A DNA stretch of 9,184 bases from Candidatus Pacearchaeota archaeon. Lineage in GTDB: Archaea > Nanobdellota > Nanobdellia > Pacearchaeales > GW2011-AR1. Below the pieces are notes generated by a model. It saw only the letters and a program-made list of their open reading frames with translations, was not told the origin of the DNA and searched no databases. Within the stretch, counting starts at the first letter, position 1; each line of letters begins with the position of its first letter. The translations under genes were made by a program, and so were the position numbers. The stretch lies in the NCBI GenBank assembly GCA_002688875.1, contig NZDU01000013.1, positions 1 to 9,184 on the forward strand, written 5' to 3'. Below, one piece after another: positions 1-4,985 of this stretch.

Positions 1-54
1 TGATAATAGTATGTTAATGAGGTTTAAATAATTATTGAGAAATTAGAAATTGGA

Positions 55-555
55 TTATTCTTTGTTTTCTTCGGGGTTTGTTGGTGATTCTTTTGATTCT
101 TCGGAAGGGGATTCTGTTTTGGTGTCTGATGTATCTTCTTTATTTTCTGTAGTAGGTTCTTCTGGTTTTTCTTCTGATGGTGTTTCAGTAGCTTCCTCGG
201 CTGGAGTTTCTTCTTTTGTTTCAGTTGCTGGTTCTTCAGTTGAAGTTTCTTCCTTTGCTGATTCTGGTTCAGCTTCGGCTTTTTTTGCTTCTTTTCTTGC
301 TTTGCTTGTTGATTGTAATTGTTTTATTTTATCTAGGTCTTCTTTTGAATCGTAGATGTTTGCGTGGATTGTGAATGTTTTATTTCCGAAACCGCTTTTG
401 ATGTTGTGGACATCGATGTTTTCTTCTGGTTTTTTTGTTTGTTCGGCTAATTGTTTTTTTGTTTCGTTGAAATTTGGGGTTGTGCCTGATTGTAGGGTTA
501 GGGTTAGTTCTTGTCTTTTGAAAAGTTCGTTCCTAGCGTCGTTCTGAATTTCCAT
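55..555 (-). CDS. rps24e: Ribosomal protein S24e (eS24) with long acidic tail
   Basis: Small-subunit ribosomal protein of the archaeal/eukaryotic eS24 family. Residues 1 to about 85 form the recognisable core: an N-terminal strand with NELFKRQEL, then the conserved SGFGNKTFTIHANIYDS segment at residues 54-70. Archaeal S24e is normally about 100 residues; this one has 166. The extra part from about residue 93 is low complexity, almost only E, T, P, S, K, A and D, with repeated EETP/TEEP-like units and a strongly acidic character. The ATG lies 11 nt after the spt4 stop, so it is the last gene of the rpo7-spt4 operon. No clear Shine-Dalgarno site is visible. The core assignment is firm; the function of the tail is unknown. 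Confidence 0.9.
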   Translation of the reverse strand: MEIQNDARNELFKRQELTLTLQSGTTPNFNETKKQLAEQTKKPEENIDVHNIKSGFGNKTFTIHANIYDSKEDLDKIKQLQSTSKARKEAKKAEAEPESAKEETSTEEPATETKEETPAEEATETPSEEKPEEPTTENKEDTSDTKTESPSEESKESPTNPEENKE

Positions 556-566
556 ATTATCAAGAA

Positions 567-752
567 TTATAATTTAATAGCGTAAAGGCCTTCCTTATTT
601 ACTTTTAGTTCTTTTCCTATTTCGGATTTTTCTGCGTTTGTTATTTCTACTTTTCCCTTGAAGTTTTCTGAAATGTCTTTCTTTCCACAGCTAGGGCAGG
701 TTGGTTCGTGGTATATTAGTTTACAATGTTTGCATGCTTTTTCTTTTGCCAT
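567..752 (-). CDS. spt4: Transcription elongation factor Spt4 (RpoE'')
   Basis: A 61-residue zinc-binding protein of the archaeal Spt4/RpoE'' family. In this family Spt4 pairs with the NGN domain of Spt5 and clamps RNA polymerase for processive elongation. Four zinc ligands are visible as two CxxC pairs, C7/C10 (CKHC) and C19/C22 (CPSC). They are followed by a short beta-rich part ending in NKEGLYAIKL, typical of the family. Length is normal for archaeal Spt4. It begins 2 nt after the stop of the 60-residue gene upstream and precedes S24e by 11 nt, so these are almost certainly co-transcribed with rpo7. The rpo7-spt4-S24e order is common in archaea. Confidence 0.93.
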   Translation of the reverse strand: MAKEKACKHCKLIYHEPTCPSCGKKDISENFKGKVEITNAEKSEIGKELKVNKEGLYAIKL

Positions 753-754
753 TT

Positions 755-937
755 TTAATAGTCATAAATATTTACTCCGAATTGTTCCGCGTAGTCTTGG
801 GCAATTGTTCTTGGAGTTGCTTCTATTGATAACTTTGGATTTATTTTTTTAAATCTATTTCTTAATGTATTGACTTCTTTTCTTGTATTGCATTTTGTTC
901 TCCATTCTCCAATTTTAACAAGAAAATAATTTGCCAT
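755..937 (-). CDS. Small basic protein of unknown function in the rpo7-spt4 operon
   Basis: A 60-residue basic protein I do not recognise, between rpo7 and spt4. It begins MANYFLVKIGEW, has a basic middle (RTKCNTRKEV, LRNRFKKINPK) and ends FGVNIYDY. I chose the ATG at 937 over the ATG at 961: it sits 1 nt after the rpo7 stop, and GGAG in AAAGGAGAAG is correctly spaced before it, whereas the 961 start would overlap rpo7 by 23 nt. It ends 2 nt before spt4. One cysteine, no signal peptide, no membrane segment. The tight packing among transcription and ribosome genes suggests an information-processing role or RNA binding, but that is inference from context only. Confidence 0.75.
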   Translation of the reverse strand: MANYFLVKIGEWRTKCNTRKEVNTLRNRFKKINPKLSIEATPRTIAQDYAEQFGVNIYDY

Positions 938-938
938 T

Positions 939-1526
939 TTATTTCTTCTCCTTTTTGTCATCGTTTGATGCTTTTTTAACTAGTGATTTTGATTTCTTTT
1001 TTTCTTCTGTTATCCAGTCTAGTTTACCTAGGCCGGGTTGTCTCATTGTTAGTCCGATTTTTGGTTGGTCGCCTTTGTATGATAGGGCAACTATTCTTGC
1101 TATGCAGGGATCTCGTTTTTTTAGGACTTTTTTTGAGTCTTTTCCTAATAGGGTTCCGGTGCTTGAGAAGGTTACGTAGTCGTCCATTGTTTGGCTTATG
1201 TGGATGATTCCTTTCATGACTCCTAGGTTGATGAAGGCTCCGAAGTTTGTGATTTCGTCGATTAATCCGAATACTAGTTCTTGTAGTTCGGGTTTCCAGA
1301 CTAGAAGTCTGAATTTTGATTTATAGAAAGCTGCTCCGTCTTCTGGAATTATAACTCCATCTCCTACCTCTAAAACGGCGATTATTCCTATGACTTCTCC
1401 GATTTCTTTGTCGTGGTAATCTGAGTATGTTTCTTGAAGTTGTTTGGCAACAGCATCGCTAGTTTTCAGTCCAAAAAGTCTTGGTTCCACTCTAACATAA
1501 TCTTCCACTTCAATATTATAGAACAT
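939..1526 (-). CDS. rpo7: DNA-directed RNA polymerase subunit Rpo7 (RpoE')
   Basis: Archaeal RNA polymerase stalk subunit, the counterpart of eukaryotic Rpb7; with Rpo4 it forms the stalk that binds emerging RNA and aids open-complex formation. Residues 1-80 are the N-terminal tip domain, with MFYNIEVEDYVRVEP and GDGVIIPEDGAAFYKSKF. Residues about 82-162 are an S1 RNA-binding domain (GLIDEITNFGAFINLG, then KGIIHISQ), followed by MRQPGLGKLDWI. The last 25 residues are a lysine-rich tail. At 195 residues it is close to the family norm. First gene of the operon. There is no Shine-Dalgarno site, and a TATA box at 1551-1558 centred 28.5 nt upstream implies a leaderless mRNA. Confidence 0.95.
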   Translation of the reverse strand: MFYNIEVEDYVRVEPRLFGLKTSDAVAKQLQETYSDYHDKEIGEVIGIIAVLEVGDGVIIPEDGAAFYKSKFRLLVWKPELQELVFGLIDEITNFGAFINLGVMKGIIHISQTMDDYVTFSSTGTLLGKDSKKVLKKRDPCIARIVALSYKGDQPKIGLTMRQPGLGKLDWITEEKKKSKSLVKKASNDDKKEKK

Positions 1527-1550
1527 GTTAGTTTTATGTAAAAAAGTAGA

Positions 1551-1558
1551 TTTATAAA
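1551..1558. promoter_or_regulatory. Shared palindromic TATA box for rpo7 and the divergent gene
   Basis: TTTATAAA, identical on both strands, is centred 28.5 nt from the rpo7 ATG (1526) and 27.5 nt from the ATG at 1582. It is the only TATA-like element at a functional distance for either gene, and neither start has a Shine-Dalgarno site. This fits leaderless transcription outward in both directions. The + strand has a purine-rich BRE-like stretch (AAAAAGTAGA) just upstream; the minus strand has a weaker one. Confidence 0.75.
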
Positions 1559-1581
1559 GGTTGTCTTTTTAATATTTTGCA

Positions 1582-2028
1582 ATGGTAGTTGCGCAGAAAA
1601 TAGATGTTGATGTTAGAAGGCCTTACTTAATTGATGAGGTTTCTCCTGGAAAATTTTATATTGTTAAACAGGTCCAAGTTAGTAGGAGCGATATCTATAA
1701 TTTTGAATATTTTGGTGAAGTAGAAGGAGAGTTAAATTTTCTAAGGCAAGGAGAACATATATCTGAATGTCCAAACAGTGGAATTGAGCTCGTTGTAGAA
1801 TGTAGCAAGGGAAATAGTATTGCTGCTAAGGCATTCAGTTTGATTAGGAAACAAGCTCTTAGGGACAATTATGATTATGTTTCCTTTCAACCTTATAATG
1901 GGGATAAGTTGGTTCAAACGTTATCTGAAGATGATGATCGTTTTATTGGCAAGGTTATGCCACGTTTATTTACTAAAGTGCAAGATGATACTATGGATCC
2001 TAATGGTAGTTTACCTAGTCAGAATTAA
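1582..2028 (+). CDS. Hypothetical protein, unknown family
   Basis: A 148-residue soluble protein I do not recognise. It starts MVVAQKIDVDVRRPYLIDEV, seems to alternate beta and alpha elements, has two cysteines and an acidic patch (SEDDDR), and ends in a polar tail. No signal peptide or membrane segment. It lies on the + strand between rpo7 and the PIN gene, which are often close neighbours in archaea, and its last 18 nt overlap the 3' end of the convergent PIN gene. G-over-C skew in the + strand is weaker than in neighbours: at 1741-1800 I count 15 G to 9 C. That hints at later insertion. Leaderless start from the shared TATA box. Coding status is well supported by length and promoter spacing. 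Confidence 0.7.
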   Translation: MVVAQKIDVDVRRPYLIDEVSPGKFYIVKQVQVSRSDIYNFEYFGEVEGELNFLRQGEHISECPNSGIELVVECSKGNSIAAKAFSLIRKQALRDNYDYVSFQPYNGDKLVQTLSEDDDRFIGKVMPRLFTKVQDDTMDPNGSLPSQN

Positions 2029-2406
2029 TTTATTTCCTTTGTTTAGTAAAATAACACGGCCAAGGGTTTTTCTCATTTCTTTGTCTAAAGTGCATACGAT
2101 GTTTTTTTTGTCTTGGTTTGCTAGATTTATTATTGATTGATCGACTGAAATGTTTTTGGATTTTTTGGTTTGGATTGTTTGGATTTTGTTTGATTTTAGG
2201 ATTTTTAGTGCGAGGTCTGAGGCTAGTTTGTCTTTTCCTGAGACTTTTTTTAGTTTGTCGTTTTTTAGACTGGTTAGTTCGTTGATTACTTGTTTTGGGA
2301 CTACGATTTGATAGTCTTCGTTTAGTAAGTTGCTTAGTTCATCTACGTAGTCTATTTTTTCTTTTGCCATGTAGATTAGGAAGTTTGTGTCTAGTATGAT
2401 TAGCAT
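2011..2406 (-). CDS. PIN-domain nuclease of the archaeal VapC9/Fcf1-like type
   Basis: A single PIN domain of 131 residues. The acidic residues expected for the metal site are in place: D6 in ILDTNFL, E43 in VINELTSL, D89 in SVDQSI and D108 in CTLDKEMR. PIN domains are metal-dependent ribonucleases. Archaeal proteins like this one, encoded near rpo7 or aIF2-gamma, resemble the rRNA-processing Fcf1/Utp23 type more than toxins, and no antitoxin gene adjoins it here, so a housekeeping RNA-processing role is more likely than a VapC toxin role. Leaderless ATG, with a TATA box centred near 2434. The 3' end overlaps the convergent gene by 18 nt. Confidence 0.85.
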   Translation of the reverse strand: MLIILDTNFLIYMAKEKIDYVDELSNLLNEDYQIVVPKQVINELTSLKNDKLKKVSGKDKLASDLALKILKSNKIQTIQTKKSKNISVDQSIINLANQDKKNIVCTLDKEMRKTLGRVILLNKGNKLILTR

Positions 2407-2430
2407 GTTGTTTTAGATAGTGTAATAATG

Positions 2431-2437
2431 TTTAAAA
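2431..2437. promoter_or_regulatory. Shared TATA box for the PIN gene and the interrupted ORF
   Basis: TTTAAAA on the + strand contains the palindrome TTTAAA. Its centre is about 27-28 nt from the PIN gene ATG (2406) and about 26 nt from the ATG at 2460. No other TATA candidate sits at the right distance for either gene, and neither has a Shine-Dalgarno site. This supports 2460 as the original start of the interrupted gene. Confidence 0.65.
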
Positions 2438-2459
2438 GTGTGCTTATTATGGTTGGTTG

Positions 2460-2725
2460 ATGAAATGTAAGTGTGGGAATGAGATTAGTATAGAGAACTT
2501 TGAAATAATGCAATTTCAATGTTCTCTAAGAAGAACTTTGCTGCGATTTCCTTCGGAAATGTCAATTATGCAAAGTTCTCTATAAGGATGGCTAGTCGGG
2601 TTAAGGGAGAGGGTTGTAGAATCCTTACTGCTATGACTACTGTTGTTAGTGCTGAACGTGAGAAGTGTGGGGAGATGTTTCAGGTGCCGATAAGTAGTGA
2701 TAATGTTGTTGTGAAGGGGGAATAG
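2460..2725 (+). pseudogene. Small cysteine-rich (zinc-ribbon-like) gene broken by a palindromic insert
   Basis: An ATG at 2460 begins MKCKCGNEISI, with a CxCG zinc-ribbon-like start, but the frame enters a palindromic insert and stops at 2582-2584. Deleting 92 bp (2493-2584) and keeping one TATA joins it in frame to 2585-2725, giving one uninterrupted 57-codon ORF ending in TAG. The restored product has C3, C5, C22 and C39, the last in EKCGEMFQVPI. Position 36 is Arg (CGT); a Cys (TGT) there would complete a CxC...CxxC ribbon, so a C may have been lost by a single transition (inference). Both flanking parts use the G-rich codon style of this strand. I do not recognise the family. The right part alone could still be read from ATG 2519 or 2588. 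Confidence 0.65.
2489..2584. mobile_element. MITE-like palindromic insertion (about 92-96 bp)
   Basis: The ends are a perfect 14-bp inverted repeat: TATAGAGAACTTTG at 2489-2502 and CAAAGTTCTCTATA at 2571-2584. Imperfect pairing continues inward, with a small internal hairpin (ATTTCC-TTC-GGAAAT, 2546-2560) and further copies of the end motif at 2521-2528 (GTTCTCTA) and 2532-2540 (AGAACTTTG). The outermost TATA or TA on both sides could be a target-site duplication, as in IS630/Tc1-type elements. There is no room for a transposase. Removing one unit restores a host ORF, the strongest evidence for insertion. No second copy was seen in this window. An mRNA intron is less likely, because the junctions lie in unbroken helix with no bulge-helix-bulge. 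Confidence 0.7.
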
Positions 2726-2737
2726 TGATAGAAACAA

Positions 2738-2744
2738 ATATAAA
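2738..2744 (+). promoter_or_regulatory. Candidate TATA box for the antitoxin-like gene
   Basis: ATATAAA is centred at 2741, 22-25 nt before the ATG codons at 2763 and 2766. A second AT-rich candidate (TTTAAAA, 2746-2752) lies too close to the starts. Assigned from position only. Confidence 0.45.
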
Positions 2745-2762
2745 CTTTAAAAGATTTTATTT

Positions 2763-2957
2763 ATGATGGAAATGGTTACGATTTCGAAGGAGAAATTTGA
2801 TGAGATGCAGTTAGAGTTGGGAGAGTTAAGGGAGAGGGTTAGGGAAATAAGTGGGGATTCTCAGGAGGAGACTGATGTTGAGGAAGATGATTTGCTTAGG
2901 CAGGTTAAAGCTAGTTTGGAAGATTTGAGGCATGGCCGGATCACAAGAGTTGCTTAG
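2763..2957 (+). CDS. Putative RelB-like antitoxin
   Basis: A 64-residue, acidic, mostly helical protein. It begins MMEMVTISKEKFDEMQLELGEL, a strand followed by a long helix as in many archaeal antitoxins. A charged central linker (EETDVEEDD) leads to LLRQVKASLEDLRHGRITRV. The C-terminal (A/S)xEDLxxGRxxRV pattern is typical of antitoxins partnered with RelE/ParE toxins. The adjacent gene does encode such a toxin, but on the opposite strand and convergent, with the stop codons overlapping at 2954-2957. ATGs at 2763, 2766 and 2772 are all possible starts; promoter spacing fits 2766 at least as well. In the family the N-terminal part binds DNA and the C-terminal part neutralises the toxin. The pairing is inferred. 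Confidence 0.55.
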   Translation: MMEMVTISKEKFDEMQLELGELRERVREISGDSQEETDVEEDDLLRQVKASLEDLRHGRITRVA

Positions 2958-3265
2958 TTAATAAATTCTTTCAGTATTTTTCTATATGTGTTTATGTTTT
3001 CTTTAATGAAATCTATCATTTTTTGTTGATCTTTTTTATTACTTATTGCAATTAGGAAAATGGATTTTAGATCATCAAAAACTAAGTAGTACATTCTATT
3101 TTCTTCTATTCTTTTCTCTCTTAAGGATCTAATTTGTAATTGATCTCCGACATAGGGATTTTCTTTAATTTGATCAATAAGTTTTATTATTTTGTTTTTC
3201 TCTTCTTCAGATATTTTTTCTAGTTCTTTATCAAACTCTTTACTTGTGAAGATATCATAAATCAT
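2954..3265 (-). CDS. RelE/ParE-family toxin-like protein
   Basis: A 103-residue protein with the RelE/ParE pattern: an N-terminal strand (IYDIFTSKEF), two charged helices (KELEKISEEEKNKIIKLI, then DQIKENPYVG), and strands with LREKRIEENRMYYLVFDD, IFLIAISNKKDQQ and a final helix. The LREKRI...YYLV...LIAIS-K segment matches archaeal RelE-like toxins, which cleave mRNA at the ribosome or act on gyrase in the ParE branch. The two roles cannot be told apart here. Length is normal and the frame intact. Composition differs from neighbours: A-rich codons and almost no G/C skew (at 3121-3180, 9 G to 7 C), which suggests transfer. It faces the antitoxin-like gene tail to tail. Leaderless start from the TATA box at 3289-3296. 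Confidence 0.75.
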   Translation of the reverse strand: MIYDIFTSKEFDKELEKISEEEKNKIIKLIDQIKENPYVGDQLQIRSLREKRIEENRMYYLVFDDLKSIFLIAISNKKDQQKMIDFIKENINTYRKILKEFIN

Positions 3266-3288
3266 AAACTATTAAACATCCTAAAAGT

Positions 3289-3296
3289 TTATATAA
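3289..3296. promoter_or_regulatory. Shared palindromic TATA box for the toxin and the HTH-like gene
   Basis: TTATATAA is a perfect palindrome centred 27.5 nt from the toxin ATG (3265) and 27.5 nt from the ATG at 3320. This symmetry is the main reason to choose 3320 rather than the TTG at 3302 as the start of the downstream gene. No Shine-Dalgarno site precedes either start. Confidence 0.7.
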
Positions 3297-3319
3297 TTAT
3301 CTTGGTTTTGTTTGAAAAG

Positions 3320-3880
3320 ATGGATGAACGTGTGCATATTTTAAATATATTGAAGAAGGTTCAGGTTGCGTTGGAGAAGAAGGATTATGTTAAGATAAAG
3401 CGGTTGAGTGATAAGATTATTGATCATGTTAGTGTGCATCAGGATGTGGATTTGCTTTCGGTTGCGGTTATTATTTATGCGCTTAGTAAGTTGATTGAAC
3501 GTGATAGCTATAAGGATGAGAAGAATTGGGAGAGTTTTTATGCGAGTTATCGTGGGAATATTAAGAAGATGATTGTTAGTTTGGAGAATCGTGATGAGAA
3601 GGGGTTTAGGGAGGATGTTGATGCGAGTAGGAAGTTGATTCATAATCTTGGGGGGAAGTTGAAGCGTTATATTGGTGATGTGATTCAGAGAGCGAAGATG
3701 AATAAAGCTTCGAGGTTGTATGATAAGGGAATAAGTATGGAGAAGACGGCGAAGGCTTTAGGGGTTAGTTTGTGGGAGTTGAGTGAGTATATGGGGCCGC
3801 GTGTTCAAAGTAAGGAGAATATTTATATTACAATGCCAGTTAGGGAGAGGGTTAAGATTGTTAGGGGGATTTTTGGATGA
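3320..3880 (+). CDS. Hypothetical helical protein with C-terminal HTH-like segment
   Basis: A 186-residue basic, largely helical protein I cannot name. Residues 1 to about 62 are amphipathic helices, including KKVQVALEKKDYVKIKRLSDKI and a hydrophobic stretch VDLLSVAVIIYALSKL. Residues 127-159 (from MNKASRLYDKGIS to LWELSEYMG, via TAKALGVS) fit a helix-turn-helix, which would suggest DNA binding. The last residues (PVRERVKIVRGIFG) are basic. A TTG at 3302 would add six residues, but the ATG at 3320 sits exactly at leaderless distance from the TATA box. G-ending codons and strong G skew (19 G to 3 C at 3361-3420) mark it as native. It may be a regulator, but no partner is visible. Confidence 0.75.
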   Translation: MDERVHILNILKKVQVALEKKDYVKIKRLSDKIIDHVSVHQDVDLLSVAVIIYALSKLIERDSYKDEKNWESFYASYRGNIKKMIVSLENRDEKGFREDVDASRKLIHNLGGKLKRYIGDVIQRAKMNKASRLYDKGISMEKTAKALGVSLWELSEYMGPRVQSKENIYITMPVRERVKIVRGIFG

Positions 3881-4046
3881 TGGTTATTATTTTTAATTTT
3901 TTGGTATCTGATAAAATTAAGGAGGGGGTTATCATATCTAGATAGGTGATTGGCTTGATTAGGATTTTATTGAAAGAAATTTTAATGGAGGGAAAGAAGA
4001 GATGGAAATTAAATTAAATGGTATCAAAAAAAGAAAAGCTACTAAA

Positions 4047-4079
4047 GTAGCTTCAAGAGTAAAACAATTCTACACAGTT
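4047..4079 (+). repeat. Decayed partial copy of the downstream tRNA, lacking the anticodon arm
   Basis: Positions 4047-4066 match 4146-4165 of the downstream tRNA at 18 of 20 bases, with two A/G differences covering the D arm. The next bases, up to TCTACACAG (4069-4077), match its variable arm at 4184-4192. The 17-nt anticodon stem-loop is missing between the two matching blocks. No acceptor or T arm is recognisable, so it cannot be a working tRNA. A 7-bp hairpin, AAGCTAC-TAAA-GTAGCTT, spans 4036-4053. The surrounding stretch (about 3960-4120) is A-rich without the strand skew seen elsewhere. Apart from this copy I see no convincing gene between 3881 and 4139. Confidence 0.65.
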
Positions 4080-4100
4080 AACTATGGTAAGGGCAATATG

Positions 4101-4109
4101 TATTTAAAC
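4101..4109 (+). promoter_or_regulatory. TATA box of the type II tRNA gene
   Basis: TATTTAAAC is centred at about 4105, which predicts transcription from about 4131, a few bases before the mature tRNA 5' end at 4140. Its presence argues that the tRNA gene is expressed. Confidence 0.55.
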
Positions 4110-4139
4110 TTTTCTTTTTTTAATGATGGCGTAGGGTAT

Positions 4140-4221
4140 GCCTCCGTAGCTTCAAGGGTAAAGCACCAGTCTAATAAACTGGGTCTACACAGACATTCGG
4201 GTTCGAATCCCGGCGGAGGCG
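4140..4221 (+). tRNA. Type II tRNA, serine-like (G73, long variable arm), anticodon position AAT
   Basis: The acceptor stem is a perfect 7 bp (GCCTCCG/CGGAGGC). The D arm is GCTT/AAGC with the GG pair. The anticodon arm is perfect, CCAGT-CTAATAA-ACTGG (4166-4182). A 14-nt variable region forms a stem GTCT-ACAC-AGAC, and the T arm is TCGGG-TTCGAAT-CCCGG. No CCA is encoded. A long variable arm means Ser or Leu, and discriminator G73 points to archaeal Ser. Yet with T33 fixed the anticodon reads AAT (Ile AUU), not a serine or leucine anticodon. A second oddity is C where A14 is nearly universal. A TATA box upstream and a T6 run downstream suggest it is transcribed. It is either a tRNA with altered decoding or a decaying gene; there is no room for an intron in the arm. 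Confidence 0.75.
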
Positions 4222-4229
4222 TCTCTACA

Positions 4230-4235
4230 TTTTTT
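4230..4235 (+). terminator. T-run terminator after the type II tRNA
   Basis: TTTTTT begins 9 nt after the tRNA 3' end. Oligo-T stretches end transcription of archaeal tRNA genes. The AT-rich stretch continuing to 4243 may also contain a weak TATA element for the gene starting at 4262, centred about 24 nt from that ATG. Confidence 0.5.
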
Positions 4236-4261
4236 ATTAAATTACAAGACAATTCTAGAAA

Positions 4262-4942
4262 ATGAAGAGTTTGATATTTGACGCAGGACCTTTGATTAAC
4301 TTTTCTATGAATGGGTTGCTGTATGTTTTGGAGGAGTTGAAGAAGAATTCTGATGTTGAATTTTTGATTACTAAGGAAGTTAAGAAGGAGGTTATTGATA
4401 AGCCGATGACTATAAGGAGATTTAAGTTGGAGGCTTTGAGGATGAATGATTTGTATAAGAAGGGTGTGGTAAAACTTGCTGATTTGAGTGTTAAGGAAGT
4501 TGATGAGTTGAGGGAGATTAGGGATGGGTTGATGGATGTGGCTAATAGGTCTTATAAGACTAAAAAGAAGACTTTGCATTTGTTGGATAAGGGGGAGGCA
4601 GCGGCTCTTGCACTTGCTAAGGTTATGAAAAATAAGAATGGCGTTGATGTTCCGATTGCTATTGATGAGAGGACGGCGAGGATGTTGGTTGAGAATCCGG
4701 AGAATCTTCGGAAAGTTCTGGAGAAGAAGTTCCATACTTCTGTCGAGGCTGATCTTAAGGGGTTGAAAAGTTTTGAAGGGTTTAAGGTTATTCGGAGTAC
4801 GGAGATTGTTTACATGGCCTTTAAGAAAGGGTTGACTAGGGTTCGGGGGCCGAAGGCTCTTGAGGCTTTGTTGTATGGGTTGAGGTTTAAGGGAGCTAGT
4901 ATAAGTGATGAAGAGATTGTGGATTATGTTGGGATGAAGTGA
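4262..4942 (+). CDS. PIN-like domain protein with C-terminal extension
   Basis: A 226-residue protein whose first ~145 residues look like a PIN nuclease domain. It begins MKSLIFDAGPLINFSMNG, with D7 at the end of the first strand. E43 lies in KKEVKKEVID-like sequence, E112 in DKGEAAALALAK, and D135/E136 in IAIDERTARML. These match the expected positions of the metal-binding acidic residues. PIN domains usually cleave RNA. The C-terminal ~80 residues (KSFEGFKVIRSTEIVY, then RVRGPKALEALLYGLRFKGASIS) are helical and not part of a minimal PIN domain, so this is larger than typical VapC toxins (about 130-150) and has no adjacent antitoxin. It sits between two tRNA genes. A tRNA- or rRNA-processing role is possible but unproven. 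Confidence 0.75.
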   Translation: MKSLIFDAGPLINFSMNGLLYVLEELKKNSDVEFLITKEVKKEVIDKPMTIRRFKLEALRMNDLYKKGVVKLADLSVKEVDELREIRDGLMDVANRSYKTKKKTLHLLDKGEAAALALAKVMKNKNGVDVPIAIDERTARMLVENPENLRKVLEKKFHTSVEADLKGLKSFEGFKVIRSTEIVYMAFKKGLTRVRGPKALEALLYGLRFKGASISDEEIVDYVGMK

Positions 4943-4955
4943 GGATGGGAAAGGC

Positions 4956-4963
4956 TTTAATAT
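4956..4963 (+). promoter_or_regulatory. TATA box of tRNA-Trp
   Basis: TTTAATAT is centred about 26.5 nt before the first base of the mature tRNA at 4986, so transcription would start at or next to the tRNA 5' end. Confidence 0.6.
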
Positions 4964-4985
4964 GCTGGAATTTTGTGATTTTAAT

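Noticed and set aside
21..33. AT-rich GGTTTAAATAATT as a promoter for a minus-strand gene beyond the left edge
   Set aside because: Position is plausible, but the predicted start lies outside the window and cannot be checked.
50..355. A serine-rich + strand ORF opposite S24e
   Set aside because: It is the complement of the acidic low-complexity tail of S24e, which creates an open antisense frame.
2493..2584. The insert in the small Cys-rich gene as an archaeal mRNA intron
   Set aside because: The junctions lie within an unbroken 14-bp helix with no bulge-helix-bulge, so the splicing endonuclease substrate is not apparent.
3880..3945. A 20-codon ORF overlapping the stop of the HTH-like gene (ATGATGG)
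   Set aside because: Too short, no family character, and no support beyond the overlap.
4002..4265. An 87-codon + strand ORF with a GGAGGG site upstream, containing two VASRVK segments
   Set aside because: It runs straight through the tRNA and its T-run. The repeated VASRVK comes from translating the tRNA and its partial copy, so the frame is probably incidental.
4082..4735. A 217-codon minus-strand ORF
   Set aside because: It is antisense to a tRNA and to a PIN-like gene with clear motifs. The composition (many I, L, N, H, Q, P) is typical of an antisense shadow on this G/T-rich strand.
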